NCBI RefSeq assembly: GCF_021044825.1
Contig: NZ_JAJNOC010000003.1
Span: 124,001 to 188,000 of the forward strand
Length of the DNA stretch: 64,000 bases
Direction of reading: 5' to 3'
Origin: Massilia phyllostachyos
Lineage (GTDB): Bacteria > Pseudomonadota > Gammaproteobacteria > Burkholderiales > Burkholderiaceae_D
Both the position numbers and the translations under genes were made by a program. Numbering within the stretch: the stretch's first letter is position 1; each line of letters opens with the position of its first letter. The notes under the pieces are model-generated. The model worked only from the letters and a program-made list of their open reading frames with translations. It ran no database searches and was not told the DNA's origin. Positions 28,021 to 36,640 of this stretch are shown one piece after another.

Positions 28021-28596
28021 TCAGACGTTGACGCCGAAGGAGCGCGCCAGTGGGCCGAGGCCGCCCTTGAAGCCCTGGCCGACCGCGCGGAACTTCCACT
28101 CGCCGTTATGGCGGTACAGTTCGCCGAAGATCATCGCGGTTTCGGTCGAGCTATCTTCGGACAGGTCGTAGCGCGCGATCTCGGCTTCGCCGGCGGCGTT
28201 CAGGCAGCGGATATAGGCCTTGGCGACCTGGCCGAAGCTCTGGCGGCGCGCGTCGGCATCGTGGATGGTGACGCAGAAGGAGATTTTTTCCACTTCCGGC
28301 GGCACGCGGGTCAGGTCGACGGTGAGCTTCTCGTCGTCGCCGTCGCCCTGGCCGGTGGTGTTGTCTCCGGCGTGGACCACCGAGCCGTCGCTCGACTTCA
28401 GGTTGTTGTAGAAGATGAAATCGCTGTCGCCGCGGACCTTGGCGTCGGCCTTGAGCATGAAGGCGCTGCCGTCGAGGTCGAAAGCGGCGCCGTCGGTCGA
28501 GCGCGGATCCCAGCCCAGGCCGATGATGACCTTGGTCAGGTTCGGGGCTTCCTTGCTCAGGTTGACGTTGCCGCCTTTCTGCAGACTGATTGCCAT
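28021..28596 (-). CDS. terD: TerD-family stress-response protein
   Basis: 191 aa, the normal length for TerD/Ter[40 protein letters not shown] and [20 protein letters not shown] are classic; the acidic [13 protein letters not shown] loop fits calcium binding. AAGGAG lies 8 nt before the ATG at 28596. It is the first gene of the minus-strand Ter operon and probably the most highly expressed. TerB and TerC are not in the window. Confidence 0.92.
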   Translation of the reverse strand: MAISLQKGGNVNLSKEAPNLTKVIIGLGWDPRSTDGAAFDLDGSAFMLKADAKVRGDSDFIFYNNLKSSDGSVVHAGDNTTGQGDGDDEKLTVDLTRVPPEVEKISFCVTIHDADARRQSFGQVAKAYIRCLNAAGEAEIARYDLSEDSSTETAMIFGELYRHNGEWKFRAVGQGFKGGLGPLARSFGVNV

Positions 28597-28628
28597 GTGC
28601 ACTCCTTTTGGGTAGTCGGTAGGATGGT

Positions 28629-28673
28629 CCCGATGCCGCTGCAGCATCGGGAGCAAACGCCAATATAGGCGTT
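28629..28673. promoter_or_regulatory. Two inverted repeats in the terD upstream region
   Basis: CCCGATGC/GCATCGGG with a 7-nt loop (28629-28651) lies in the likely terD leader. AACGCC-AATATA-GGCGTT (28656-28673) lies directly upstream of it and may be an operator or overlap the promoter. The rest of the 276-nt gap to the divergent gene (28597-28872) shows nothing else definite. Confidence 0.45.
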
Positions 28674-28872
28674 AATTGCTCGATTGTACACAGTGACTTG
28701 GCTGGCCCGGAAGTCACATTCGCCGCTCTCGGCGACGGGCGCCGTGATCAGCCTCATGTCACGTTCCGGTCACGATCGCAGTGGCGGGAAAGAAGGCGCC
28801 GGCACATCCGGATGTACGCACGACACATTTTCCAAAGTACAATCCGGCCTGTTATCGATTGCCAGGATTATC

Positions 28873-30180
28873 ATGCCACCGACGCTGAGCGCGCTCACCC
28901 TCGCCGTCCTGCTCGCCGCCACGTCCGCGCCCCTGCCGGCAGCGTCCGGCTCGGCTACGCCGCTGCCGGTGGCCGCGCCGGACAGCCAGGGGATGTCCGG
29001 CGCGCGCCTGGCGCGCCTGCACGATTTCATCGGTGGCCTGGCCGCGCGCGGCGATTACCTGGGTGCGGTCACGCTGCTGGCTCGCAACGGGCGGATCGTC
29101 GACTGGCGCGCCTACGGCCACCTGGACCTCGCGCGCACCCGTCCGATGCCGCGCGACGCCATCTTCCGCATCTATTCGATGAGCAAGACCGTCACTGCGG
29201 TCGCCATGATGACCCTGATGGAGGAGGGCAGGTTCGCCCTCGACGACCCGGTCGGCAAATACCTGCCCGAACTGCGCGCGATGCGCGTGCATACCGGCGG
29301 CCCGCTCGACGCGCCGCAGAGCCGGCCCGTGGCGCGGCCGCTCACGATCCGCCACCTGCTCACCCACACCCCCGGCTTCGCCGTCTACGGCAAGGAGGGA
29401 CAGCCGCTCACGCTGCTGTTCGAGCGCGCCGCGCTGGGCGAGTCGCGCGACCTGGCCGACTACGTGGCGCGCCTGGCGCCGCTGCCGCTGGCGCACGAAC
29501 CCGGCGCCGAATTCCATTACGACGGCGTGCCGATCCAGGTGGCCGGTCGCCTGGTCGAAGTGCTGTCCGGGATGCCGCTGGACGTTTACCTGGAGCGCCG
29601 CATCTTCGCGCCGCTGGGCATGCGCGACACCGGCTTCGAGGTGCCGCTGGCCAAGCGCGCGCGCATCGCCGCCATGACCACCACCGGCGCCGACGGCCGG
29701 CTGGCGCCGCCGGCGCCCGGCAGCATCGCGGCCGCGGGCGAGCGCAGCAATCCCTACTTCAGCGGCGCCGGCGGCCTGTACTCGACCGCCGGCGACTACG
29801 CGCGCTTCGCCCAGATGCTGCTCGATGGCGGCAGCCTGGACGGCGTGACCATCCTGGGCCGCAAGACGGTCGACTTCATGATGCAGAACCAGCTCACCCA
29901 GCTCGACGCCGGCGTGCGCGAGTCCAGCCCCGGCGAAGGCTTCGGCCTGGGCGGCTCGGTGGTGCTGGACACCGCGCGCCGCGGCCGTCCCGGCTCGGTG
30001 GGGCAGTACGGCTGGTCGGGCGCGGCCGGCACCTACTACACGGTCGACCGCCAGGAAAAACTGGTGGCGATCCTGATGACCCAGCACCTGCCGCAAGGCC
30101 TGCCGCAGGATCCGCCACGGCTGGCCGTGCCCTTCTACAACCTCGTCTACCAGAGCCTGGTGCAAGTGAAAGGGCCGTAA
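28873..30180 (+). CDS. Secreted serine hydrolase, beta-lactamase (class C-like) family
   Basis: 435 aa with a signal peptide (MPPTLSALTLAVLLAATSAP). The catalytic Ser-x-x-Lys is SMSK in FRIYSMSKTVTAVAMM. The second motif is HYDGVPIQVAGRLVE (Tyr-Asp-Gly instead of Tyr-x-Asn). Such proteins are esterases, D-aminopeptidases or transpeptidase-like enzymes more often than true beta-lactamases. An AGGA site precedes the ATG. The next gene, a LacI regulator, starts directly after its stop codon, so the two are co-transcribed. Confidence 0.85.
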   Translation: MPPTLSALTLAVLLAATSAPLPAASGSATPLPVAAPDSQGMSGARLARLHDFIGGLAARGDYLGAVTLLARNGRIVDWRAYGHLDLARTRPMPRDAIFRIYSMSKTVTAVAMMTLMEEGRFALDDPVGKYLPELRAMRVHTGGPLDAPQSRPVARPLTIRHLLTHTPGFAVYGKEGQPLTLLFERAALGESRDLADYVARLAPLPLAHEPGAEFHYDGVPIQVAGRLVEVLSGMPLDVYLERRIFAPLGMRDTGFEVPLAKRARIAAMTTTGADGRLAPPAPGSIAAAGERSNPYFSGAGGLYSTAGDYARFAQMLLDGGSLDGVTILGRKTVDFMMQNQLTQLDAGVRESSPGEGFGLGGSVVLDTARRGRPGSVGQYGWSGAAGTYYTVDRQEKLVAILMTQHLPQGLPQDPPRLAVPFYNLVYQSLVQVKGP

Positions 30181-31182
30181 ATGGCGACCATGAAGCAGGT
30201 AGCGGAGCGCGCCGGGGTCTCGACCTCGACGGTCTCGCATGTGATCAACAATACCCGGGTGGTCAGCGACGACGTGCGCGAGCGCGTGACCGCCGTGATC
30301 GCCGAGATGCGCTACATCCCGAGCGCCGTCGCGCGCAGCCTCAAGAACGACCGCACGCACACGATCGGGATGATGGTCCCGAACAATTCGAACCCGTACT
30401 TCGCCGAACTGATCCAGGGGATCGAGGACGCCGCCTTCAAGGTCGGCTACAACGTCATTCTCTGCAACGCCTACGACGACCCGCGCAAGCAGGCGGCTTA
30501 CCTGCGCGTGCTGATCGAAAAGCGCATCGACGGCATGATCCTGGTCGCCAGCGGCGCCGACGAGGAACTGGCGCGTTTGCTGGCGCACCAGCAGACCCCG
30601 ATGGTGCTGGTCGACCGCGAAGTGGCCGGCGTCCAGGCGGACTTCGTCGAAGCCGACCACGAAACCGGCGGCTACCTGGCCACCCGCCACCTGATCGAGC
30701 TCGGTCACCGCGCGATCGCCTGCATTTCCGGTCCCCGCGACTTGCCGCCCAGCCTCGACCGCGTCAACGGCTACCGGCGCGCGCTCGCGGAGGCCGGACT
30801 CGATGCGCCGTCCGGCTACCTGGTGTACAGCAATTTCACCAGCGAAGGCGGCTACCGCGCCCTGCAGCAGCTGCTGAAATTGGGCAAGCGCCCCACCGCG
30901 GTCTTCGCCGGCAACGACCTGATGGCGATCGGCGCCCTGTGCGCGGCCAGCGAGGCCGGCCTGCGCATCCCTTCCGACCTGTCGGTGATCGGCTACGACG
31001 ACATCGCCCTGGCCTCGTATTCGACGCCGCGCCTGAGCACCATGGCCCAGCCCAAGTACGACATGGGCCAGCGCATCGTCGGCATGCTGATGGAGCGCAT
31101 CATGGGCAGCGCCCAGCCGCTGCGGCGCGAACTGCTGCAAACCCGGCTGGTGGCGCGCCAGTCGACCGCCGCGCCACGCTAG
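30181..31182 (+). CDS. LacI/GalR-family transcriptional regulator
   Basis: 333 aa. The N-terminal helix-turn-helix MKQVAERAGVSTSTVSHVIN and hinge region are standard. The periplasmic-binding-protein-like domain carries GMMVPNNSNPYFAELIQGIE and FAGNDLMAIGALCAA. It resembles ribose-type repressors, fitting the adjacent ribokinase gene. It probably binds the tandem CAAACGATTGCG sites before that gene. Confidence 0.93.
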   Translation: MATMKQVAERAGVSTSTVSHVINNTRVVSDDVRERVTAVIAEMRYIPSAVARSLKNDRTHTIGMMVPNNSNPYFAELIQGIEDAAFKVGYNVILCNAYDDPRKQAAYLRVLIEKRIDGMILVASGADEELARLLAHQQTPMVLVDREVAGVQADFVEADHETGGYLATRHLIELGHRAIACISGPRDLPPSLDRVNGYRRALAEAGLDAPSGYLVYSNFTSEGGYRALQQLLKLGKRPTAVFAGNDLMAIGALCAASEAGLRIPSDLSVIGYDDIALASYSTPRLSTMAQPKYDMGQRIVGMLMERIMGSAQPLRRELLQTRLVARQSTAAPR

Positions 31183-31255
31183 CGCGCCTGCGCCCACGGC
31201 GGATGATGCCGCAGGAGCCTGCCGCACCCCTGTCCTGCCCTTGTTCAATTACTTC

Positions 31256-31284
31256 TTGACATTGCAGTTTGGCCATTGTTCAAT
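31256..31284 (+). promoter_or_regulatory. Promoter of the ribokinase-TonB cluster
   Basis: A perfect TTGACA (31256-31261) is 17 nt from TTCAAT (31279-31284), a weaker -10. The tandem LacI-type operators lie immediately downstream at the expected start point, which fits repression. Confidence 0.6.
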
Positions 31285-31288
31285 GTGT

Positions 31289-31312
31289 CAAACGATTGCG
31301 CAAACGATTGCG
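31289..31312 (+). promoter_or_regulatory. Tandem LacI-family operators
   Basis: Two adjacent copies of CAAACGATTGCG. The second, with its flanks, is CGCAAACGATTGCG (31299-31312), an inverted repeat of CGCAA/TTGCG with the central spacing usual for LacI/RbsR sites. They lie between the LacI-type regulator gene and ribokinase. Confidence 0.75.
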
Positions 31313-31339
31313 CGCGGCAAAAAGAAGAGTTGGAGACAC

Positions 31340-32305
31340 ATGAACAGCAAGAGCACGGGCACGCTCCCCGGCGTGCGGCCACGCATCGCCGTGGTCGGCA
31401 GCATCAATATGGACCTCGTGTTCAGGACGCCCCGCATGCCCACGGTCGGTGAGACGATCACTGGCCGGCATTTCTTCCAGACGCCAGGCGGCAAGGGCGC
31501 GAACCAGGCTGTGGCCTGCGCGCGCCAGGGCGCGACGGTGGACTTCGTCGGCGCGGTCGGCGCCGACCTGTTTGGACAGCAGGCTTTGGCAGGGCTGGCC
31601 GCGGAGGGGATCGGCACCGGGCATATCGTTTCCAGCGACGCCGCCGCCAGTGGCGTGGCCGGCATCTTCGTCGCCGATGACGGCGCCAACAGCATCGTGA
31701 TCGCCCCCGGGGCCAACGACCTCCTCAGCGTGGCTCAGGTGGACGCCGCCAGCCCGGCGATCGCGGCGGCGGCCTTCCTGGTCTGCCAGCTCGAATCGCC
31801 CCTCGACAGCGTGCGCCGCGCGATCGCCATCGCGCGCGCGCACGGGGTCGGCGTGGTGTTCAATCCGGCGCCGGCGCGCGACCTCGACGACGCGCTGCTG
31901 TCCCAGGTGGACTACCTGGTGGTCAATGAAACGGAGGCCGCCCAGCTGAGCGGGATCGCGGTCGACGATCCGGAAAGCGCGGTGCGCGCCGCCGGCGCCC
32001 TGCGTGCGCGCGGCGCCGCCGTCGTGCTGCTGACCATGGGCGATCAGGGCGTGCTGGTGTCCAGCCCCGATTACACCCGTTTCATCCCGGCCGTGCAGGT
32101 GGATGCGGTCGACACCACCGCCGCCGGCGACACTTTCGTCGGCTCGCTCACGGTCGGACTGGCGCGCGGCCACGACTTGGGCGCCGCCGTCGCCGAAGCC
32201 CAGTATGCAGCGGCCCTGACCGTCACCCGGATCGGCGCCCAGAGCGCGATCCCGACGCGCGACGAAGTGATCCACCTGATGACCCAACGCCGAGGCTCGC
32301 CATGA
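31340..32305 (+). CDS. rbsK: Ribokinase (PfkB family)
   Basis: 321 aa. It phosphorylates D-ribose or a similar pentose at C5. Family motifs are GSINMDLVFRTPRMPTVGET, FFQTPGGKGANQAVACARQG, VNETEAAQLSG and the catalytic DTTAAGDTFVGSL. TTGGAG precedes the ATG. No rbsABC transporter or rbsD is nearby; the neighbouring TonB receptor and SSS symporter may supply the sugar, so the true substrate may be another furanose. Confidence 0.92.
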   Translation: MNSKSTGTLPGVRPRIAVVGSINMDLVFRTPRMPTVGETITGRHFFQTPGGKGANQAVACARQGATVDFVGAVGADLFGQQALAGLAAEGIGTGHIVSSDAAASGVAGIFVADDGANSIVIAPGANDLLSVAQVDAASPAIAAAAFLVCQLESPLDSVRRAIAIARAHGVGVVFNPAPARDLDDALLSQVDYLVVNETEAAQLSGIAVDDPESAVRAAGALRARGAAVVLLTMGDQGVLVSSPDYTRFIPAVQVDAVDTTAAGDTFVGSLTVGLARGHDLGAAVAEAQYAAALTVTRIGAQSAIPTRDEVIHLMTQRRGSP

Positions 32306-32398
32306 CCTGACCACCGACCGGACGCACCGACGGCCGCCGCCACGATGCGGCGTTTCGATCAAATTTCACAGCATAAAAAAATCATGACAAACGAGACA

Positions 32399-34546
32399 AT
32401 GAAATTGAACCCCATCGCAGCGGCAGTCGGTGCGCTGCTCCTGGTCTGCGGCGCCGCCAGCGCCCAGACCACCACCCCGGCCGATCCGCAGAACGTCGCG
32501 GACGGCGCCAGCGTGGCCAGCAGCCGCGTGATCGTGACCGGCACCCGCACCGCCAAGGCGGTGGACAAGATCCCGGGCGCCGTCAACGTGATCAGCAGCG
32601 CGGAAATCGCCAATTCGCTGGCGGTGTCGGAAGACGCGACCGCGGTGCTGGCGCGCATCGTGCCCGGTTATTCGGAATCGACCCAGGCCATGAGCAACAC
32701 CGGCGAGACCCTGCGCGGCCGCATCGCGCTGCGCCTGTTCGACGGCATTCCCCAGACCTCGCCGCTGCGCGAGACCAACCGCTCCGGCTCCTTCACCGAC
32801 CTGGGCGTGATCGGCCGCATCGAAGTCATCAACGGTCCCTCGGCCTCGGAAGGGGTGGGCGCCGCCGGCGGCATCATCAACTACATCTCGAAGCGTCCGA
32901 CCAAGATGGGCAACGAGATCACCGTCACCTCGAAAATCAATTCCCAGTTCAAGGACGACAGCGAAGGCTGGAAGCTGGGACTGGAAGTGATGCACAAGGA
33001 CGATGACCTCGACCTGCTGTTCGCGACGTCGGAAGTGGACCGCGGCATCGGCTACGACGCCAACGGCCGCCGCATCGGCATGAACGCCTCCGGTTCGCTG
33101 CAGGACACCACCGGCCGCAATATCTTCGTCAAGGTCGGCCACGATTTCGGCGCCGGCAAGACCCAGCGTATCGAAGCCCAGGCCAGCAAGTTCCGCCTCG
33201 ACGGCAAGGCCGGCTACGTCTACCAGGAAGGCAACCGCGCGCGCGGCCTGACCGACACCTCGGTGCCGGGCCGCCCCTTCGAGGGCATGGCCGAGTTCAA
33301 CGACTTCCGCCAGTATGCGCTGAACTACACCAACTCGGAGGTGTTCGGCGGCACCCTGTCGGCCCAGGCCTACCGCGCCAGCCAGGCGATGCGCTTCGTC
33401 GCGGAAAAGGGCGGCGCCGACAAGCAGGACCCGCTGATCGCGCCGCTCGGCACCCTGACCGACCAGTCCGAGGTCAATTCGCAGAAGCGCGGCCTGCGCA
33501 CCGGCTGGAGCCGCCCCGACCTGGCCGGCGTCGAAGGCCTCGAGCTGCGCGCCGGCATCGACGTGGTGCGCGACGAGACCGAACAGAAGCTGGCGCTGAC
33601 CAACCGCACCTGGGTGCCGCCGATGGTCTACACCAGCACCGCGCCGTTCGCCCAGCTGTCCTGGGACGTCGGTCCGGTCACCCTGGCCGCCGGCATCCGC
33701 CGCGAAAGCGGCGAACTGTCGGTCGACAGCTACCGCACCACCTATTACAACAACCGTGTGCTGGTCGAAGGCGGCGAACTCGATTACCAGGCCAATCTGC
33801 CGAACGTCGGCGCGGTGTGGAAGATCGCGCCCGAATGGTCGGTCTACGGCTCCTACGGCAAGGGCTTCAGCCTGCCGAACGTCGGCATCCCGCTGCGCAA
33901 CGTGAACAAGCCGGGCCAGACCGTGTCCGGCATCCTCGACCTGCAGGCCGTCATCGTCGACAACAAGGAGGTCGGCCTGAACTGGCGCGGCCGCCAGGGC
34001 AGCTTCGGCGTGTCGGCCTACCGCTCGTACTCCGACTTCGGGGTCTCGCTGTCGATCGACCCGCTGACCAACGACTTCATCATGCGCCGCCAGCCGGTGC
34101 GGATCGAGGGCCTGGAGCTGACCGCCGAATACATCGTGTCGCGCACCCTGCGCGCCAACGCGCTGTACTCGCGCATCCGCGGCAAGACCGTCAGCCGCGA
34201 CGCCGGCCCGCTCGACACCGAGATGGGCATCGCCAACATCAACCCGGACAAGATCGGCGGCTCGCTGCTGTGGCAGTTCTCGGAGGCGGGCAATGTGCGG
34301 ATCGGCTTCACCTCGCTGCAGGACCGCGAGATCAACGTCGGCAAGTCGAGCCAGGAAAAGACCAAGGGCTACACCCTGTTCGACCTGAACGGCAGCTACC
34401 GCACCCGCTACGGCGACCTGACGCTCGGCGTGGAAAACCTGTTCAACAAGTTCTACATCCTGACCAGTTCGCAGATTCCGGCTTTCCAGAACTATGCGGC
34501 GGGCCGCGGGCGTTCGGTGTCGCTCACCCACAGCATCAAGTTCTGA
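32399..34546 (+). CDS. TonB-dependent outer-membrane receptor
   Basis: 715 aa from MKLNPIAAAVGALLLVCGAA (signal peptide). The plug domain begins at VIVTGTRTAKAVDKIPGAVN and contains IEVINGPSASEGVGAAGGII; a 22-strand barrel follows and ends in aromatic LTHSIKF. Only weak ribosome sites exist, and starts at 32384 or 32345 cannot be excluded. Its place between ribokinase and catabolic genes suggests uptake of a glycoside or organic acid rather than iron. Confidence 0.9.
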   Translation: MKLNPIAAAVGALLLVCGAASAQTTTPADPQNVADGASVASSRVIVTGTRTAKAVDKIPGAVNVISSAEIANSLAVSEDATAVLARIVPGYSESTQAMSNTGETLRGRIALRLFDGIPQTSPLRETNRSGSFTDLGVIGRIEVINGPSASEGVGAAGGIINYISKRPTKMGNEITVTSKINSQFKDDSEGWKLGLEVMHKDDDLDLLFATSEVDRGIGYDANGRRIGMNASGSLQDTTGRNIFVKVGHDFGAGKTQRIEAQASKFRLDGKAGYVYQEGNRARGLTDTSVPGRPFEGMAEFNDFRQYALNYTNSEVFGGTLSAQAYRASQAMRFVAEKGGADKQDPLIAPLGTLTDQSEVNSQKRGLRTGWSRPDLAGVEGLELRAGIDVVRDETEQKLALTNRTWVPPMVYTSTAPFAQLSWDVGPVTLAAGIRRESGELSVDSYRTTYYNNRVLVEGGELDYQANLPNVGAVWKIAPEWSVYGSYGKGFSLPNVGIPLRNVNKPGQTVSGILDLQAVIVDNKEVGLNWRGRQGSFGVSAYRSYSDFGVSLSIDPLTNDFIMRRQPVRIEGLELTAEYIVSRTLRANALYSRIRGKTVSRDAGPLDTEMGIANINPDKIGGSLLWQFSEAGNVRIGFTSLQDREINVGKSSQEKTKGYTLFDLNGSYRTRYGDLTLGVENLFNKFYILTSSQIPAFQNYAAGRGRSVSLTHSIKF

Positions 34547-34565
34547 TCCGGCGGCAAGGAAACGC

Positions 34566-36632
34566 ATGCGCAGCAAACTGTTCGTTCCGGGATCGCGTCC
34601 CGAATTGTTCGCCAAGGCGCTGGCCGGCCAGGCCGATGCCATCTCGATCGACCTGGAAGACGCGGTGCCGCCCGAACGCAAGGAAGAGGCGCGCGCCAAC
34701 GTCGCCGCCTTCCTGCGTTCGCCCGCGGCGCTGGCCAGCAGGAAGCTGATCATCGTGCGCGTCAACGGCCTCGATTCACCGTATTTCGAGGACGACGTGC
34801 GCGCCGTGGCCCAGGAGGCGCTGGGGCTGCTGAACCTGCCGAAGGCCGAATCGGCGCAGGACGTCGCCGCCTGCGCCGCCGCGCTGGCGCGCGCCGAGCA
34901 GGCCAACGGCGTGGCGCGCCCGACGCGCATCCTGGCGAATATCGAAACGCCACGCGGACTGCGGCTGGCGCACGAGATCGCCGCAGCCGACCCGCGCGTG
35001 GCCGGCCTGCAGCTCGGTTTCGCCGACCTGTTCGAAGCCCACGGGGTGGCGCGGCGCGACTCCGCCAACGTGCACGCGGCGATGTTCCGGCTGCGCATGG
35101 CGGCCGCCGAAGCCGGGGTGTTCGCCTACGACGGCGCCTTTCCCGACTTCCGCGACGCCGACGGCTTTCTTGCCGAGGCGGCGATGGCGCGCCGCCTCGG
35201 CTTCTGGGGCAAGAGCTGCATCCACCCGAACCAGGTAGCGCTCGCCAACCGGGCCTTCAGTCCGGACCAGGAGGAACTCGACCATGCGCGCCGCGTGGTC
35301 GAGGCCGCGCGCGCGGCCCAGGCCCAGGGCCTGGCCGCATTCACGGTGGACGGCAAGATGGTCGACCTGCCGTTCGTGCGGCGCGCGCAGGCGCTGCTGG
35401 CGCAGGCTCCTCAGGCTGCTCAAGCCGCGCCAACTGCTGCTTCCGAACCGGATGCGCCGCCGCGCCGGCCCTTGTCGGGCGTGCGCGTGCTCGACCTGTC
35501 CGCCTACATCGCCGGTCCCTACGGCTGCACGCTGCTGGCCGACATGGGCGCCGACGTGATCAAGGTCGAGCCGCCGGGCGGCGACAACCTGCGCAAGTAC
35601 CCGTCCACGCTGGAAGCCGAGAGCCGCGCCTTCCTCGGCGTGAACCGCAGCAAACGCGGCATCGCGCTCGACCTCAAGCAGCCCGAGGGCCTGGCAGCGC
35701 TATTGACGCTGGTGGACGGCGCCGACGTCCTGGTGCACAACTTCCGTCCCGGCGTGCCGGAGCGTCTCGGGATCGGTTACCAGCAGCTGCGCGCGCGCCG
35801 GCCCGGCCTGGTCTATTGCGCCGTCACCGGCTACGGCGACGGCGGACCCATGAAGGACAACGCCGGCTACGACCAGGTGCTGCAGACCTTCACCGGCATC
35901 TGCGCGCTGCAGGGCGCGGCTGGCGGACCGCCCGAGATCGTGTACGGCTCGGTGGTCGACTACTACGCGGCGGCGCTGCTGGCCGGCGGCGTGTCGGCCG
36001 CGCTGGTCGAGCGCGGCCGCAGCGGCCAGGGACAGTACGTCGGCGTGTCGCTGCTGCGCAGCGCGCTGGCGATGCAGTCGGCGCGCTTCGTCTGGGCCGA
36101 GGGCGAGCCGCGCGCGATCGGGCGCGACATGCGTTCGGGCGGCATTACCGGCATCCATCCGGCAGGGGAGGGCTATCTCTACCTGTCGGCCAACACGCCC
36201 CACTTCTGGCGCACCCTGTGCGAACGGACCGGCTTGACCGAGCTTGCCGATGACCCGCGCTACGACAGCGTGCGCAAGCGCGCCGAGCAGGCCGAGGTGC
36301 TGGTGCCGCTGCTGCGCGGCGCGCTGGCGCTGAAAAGTGCGCGTGAATGGGAACGGGTATTCGGCGCCGACGTGCCGTGCGCCGCGGCGCGCACGGTGGA
36401 AGACATGTTCGACCATCCGCAGGTGCTGGCGGAAAACATGGTCGCCACCTTGCAGCACCCGGCGCTCGGGACTTACCGCGGCTTCGCCGAGGCGGTCCGC
36501 TTCGGCAATGCGTCGCCCGCCGCGCCCTTCGGCGCGCCCGCCTACGGCCAGCATTCGGACGAGGTGCTGGCCGCGCATGGCTACACGCCGGAAGAGATCG
36601 CGCGCCTGCGCGGACTCGGCGTGCTGGCCTGA
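34566..36632 (+). CDS. Fusion of CitE/HpcH-family lyase and class III (CaiB/BaiF) CoA-transferase
   Basis: 688 aa. Residues 1-285 are a CitE-like lyase (RSKLFVPGSRPELFAKAL, SIDLEDAVPPERKEEAR, ILANIETPRGLRLAHEI, GKSCIHPNQV). A 20-residue Ala/Pro linker follows. Residues 301-688 are a CaiB/BaiF transferase (GVRVLDLSAYIAGPYG, IKVEPPGGDN, NAGYDQVLQTFTG with the likely catalytic Asp436). The two activities are consecutive in itaconate/citramalate-type pathways: CoA loading, then cleavage to acetyl-CoA and an oxo-acid. AAGGAA precedes the ATG. No frameshift joins the halves, so the fusion is real in this sequence. Confidence 0.87.
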   Translation: MRSKLFVPGSRPELFAKALAGQADAISIDLEDAVPPERKEEARANVAAFLRSPAALASRKLIIVRVNGLDSPYFEDDVRAVAQEALGLLNLPKAESAQDVAACAAALARAEQANGVARPTRILANIETPRGLRLAHEIAAADPRVAGLQLGFADLFEAHGVARRDSANVHAAMFRLRMAAAEAGVFAYDGAFPDFRDADGFLAEAAMARRLGFWGKSCIHPNQVALANRAFSPDQEELDHARRVVEAARAAQAQGLAAFTVDGKMVDLPFVRRAQALLAQAPQAAQAAPTAASEPDAPPRRPLSGVRVLDLSAYIAGPYGCTLLADMGADVIKVEPPGGDNLRKYPSTLEAESRAFLGVNRSKRGIALDLKQPEGLAALLTLVDGADVLVHNFRPGVPERLGIGYQQLRARRPGLVYCAVTGYGDGGPMKDNAGYDQVLQTFTGICALQGAAGGPPEIVYGSVVDYYAAALLAGGVSAALVERGRSGQGQYVGVSLLRSALAMQSARFVWAEGEPRAIGRDMRSGGITGIHPAGEGYLYLSANTPHFWRTLCERTGLTELADDPRYDSVRKRAEQAEVLVPLLRGALALKSAREWERVFGADVPCAAARTVEDMFDHPQVLAENMVATLQHPALGTYRGFAEAVRFGNASPAAPFGAPAYGQHSDEVLAAHGYTPEEIARLRGLGVLA

Positions 36633-36640
36633 ACCACGAC

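Noticed and set aside
30181-32305. Classical ribose utilisation operon
   Set aside because: RbsD and RbsABC are absent and the neighbours are a TonB receptor and an SSS symporter, so the substrate may not be free ribose.
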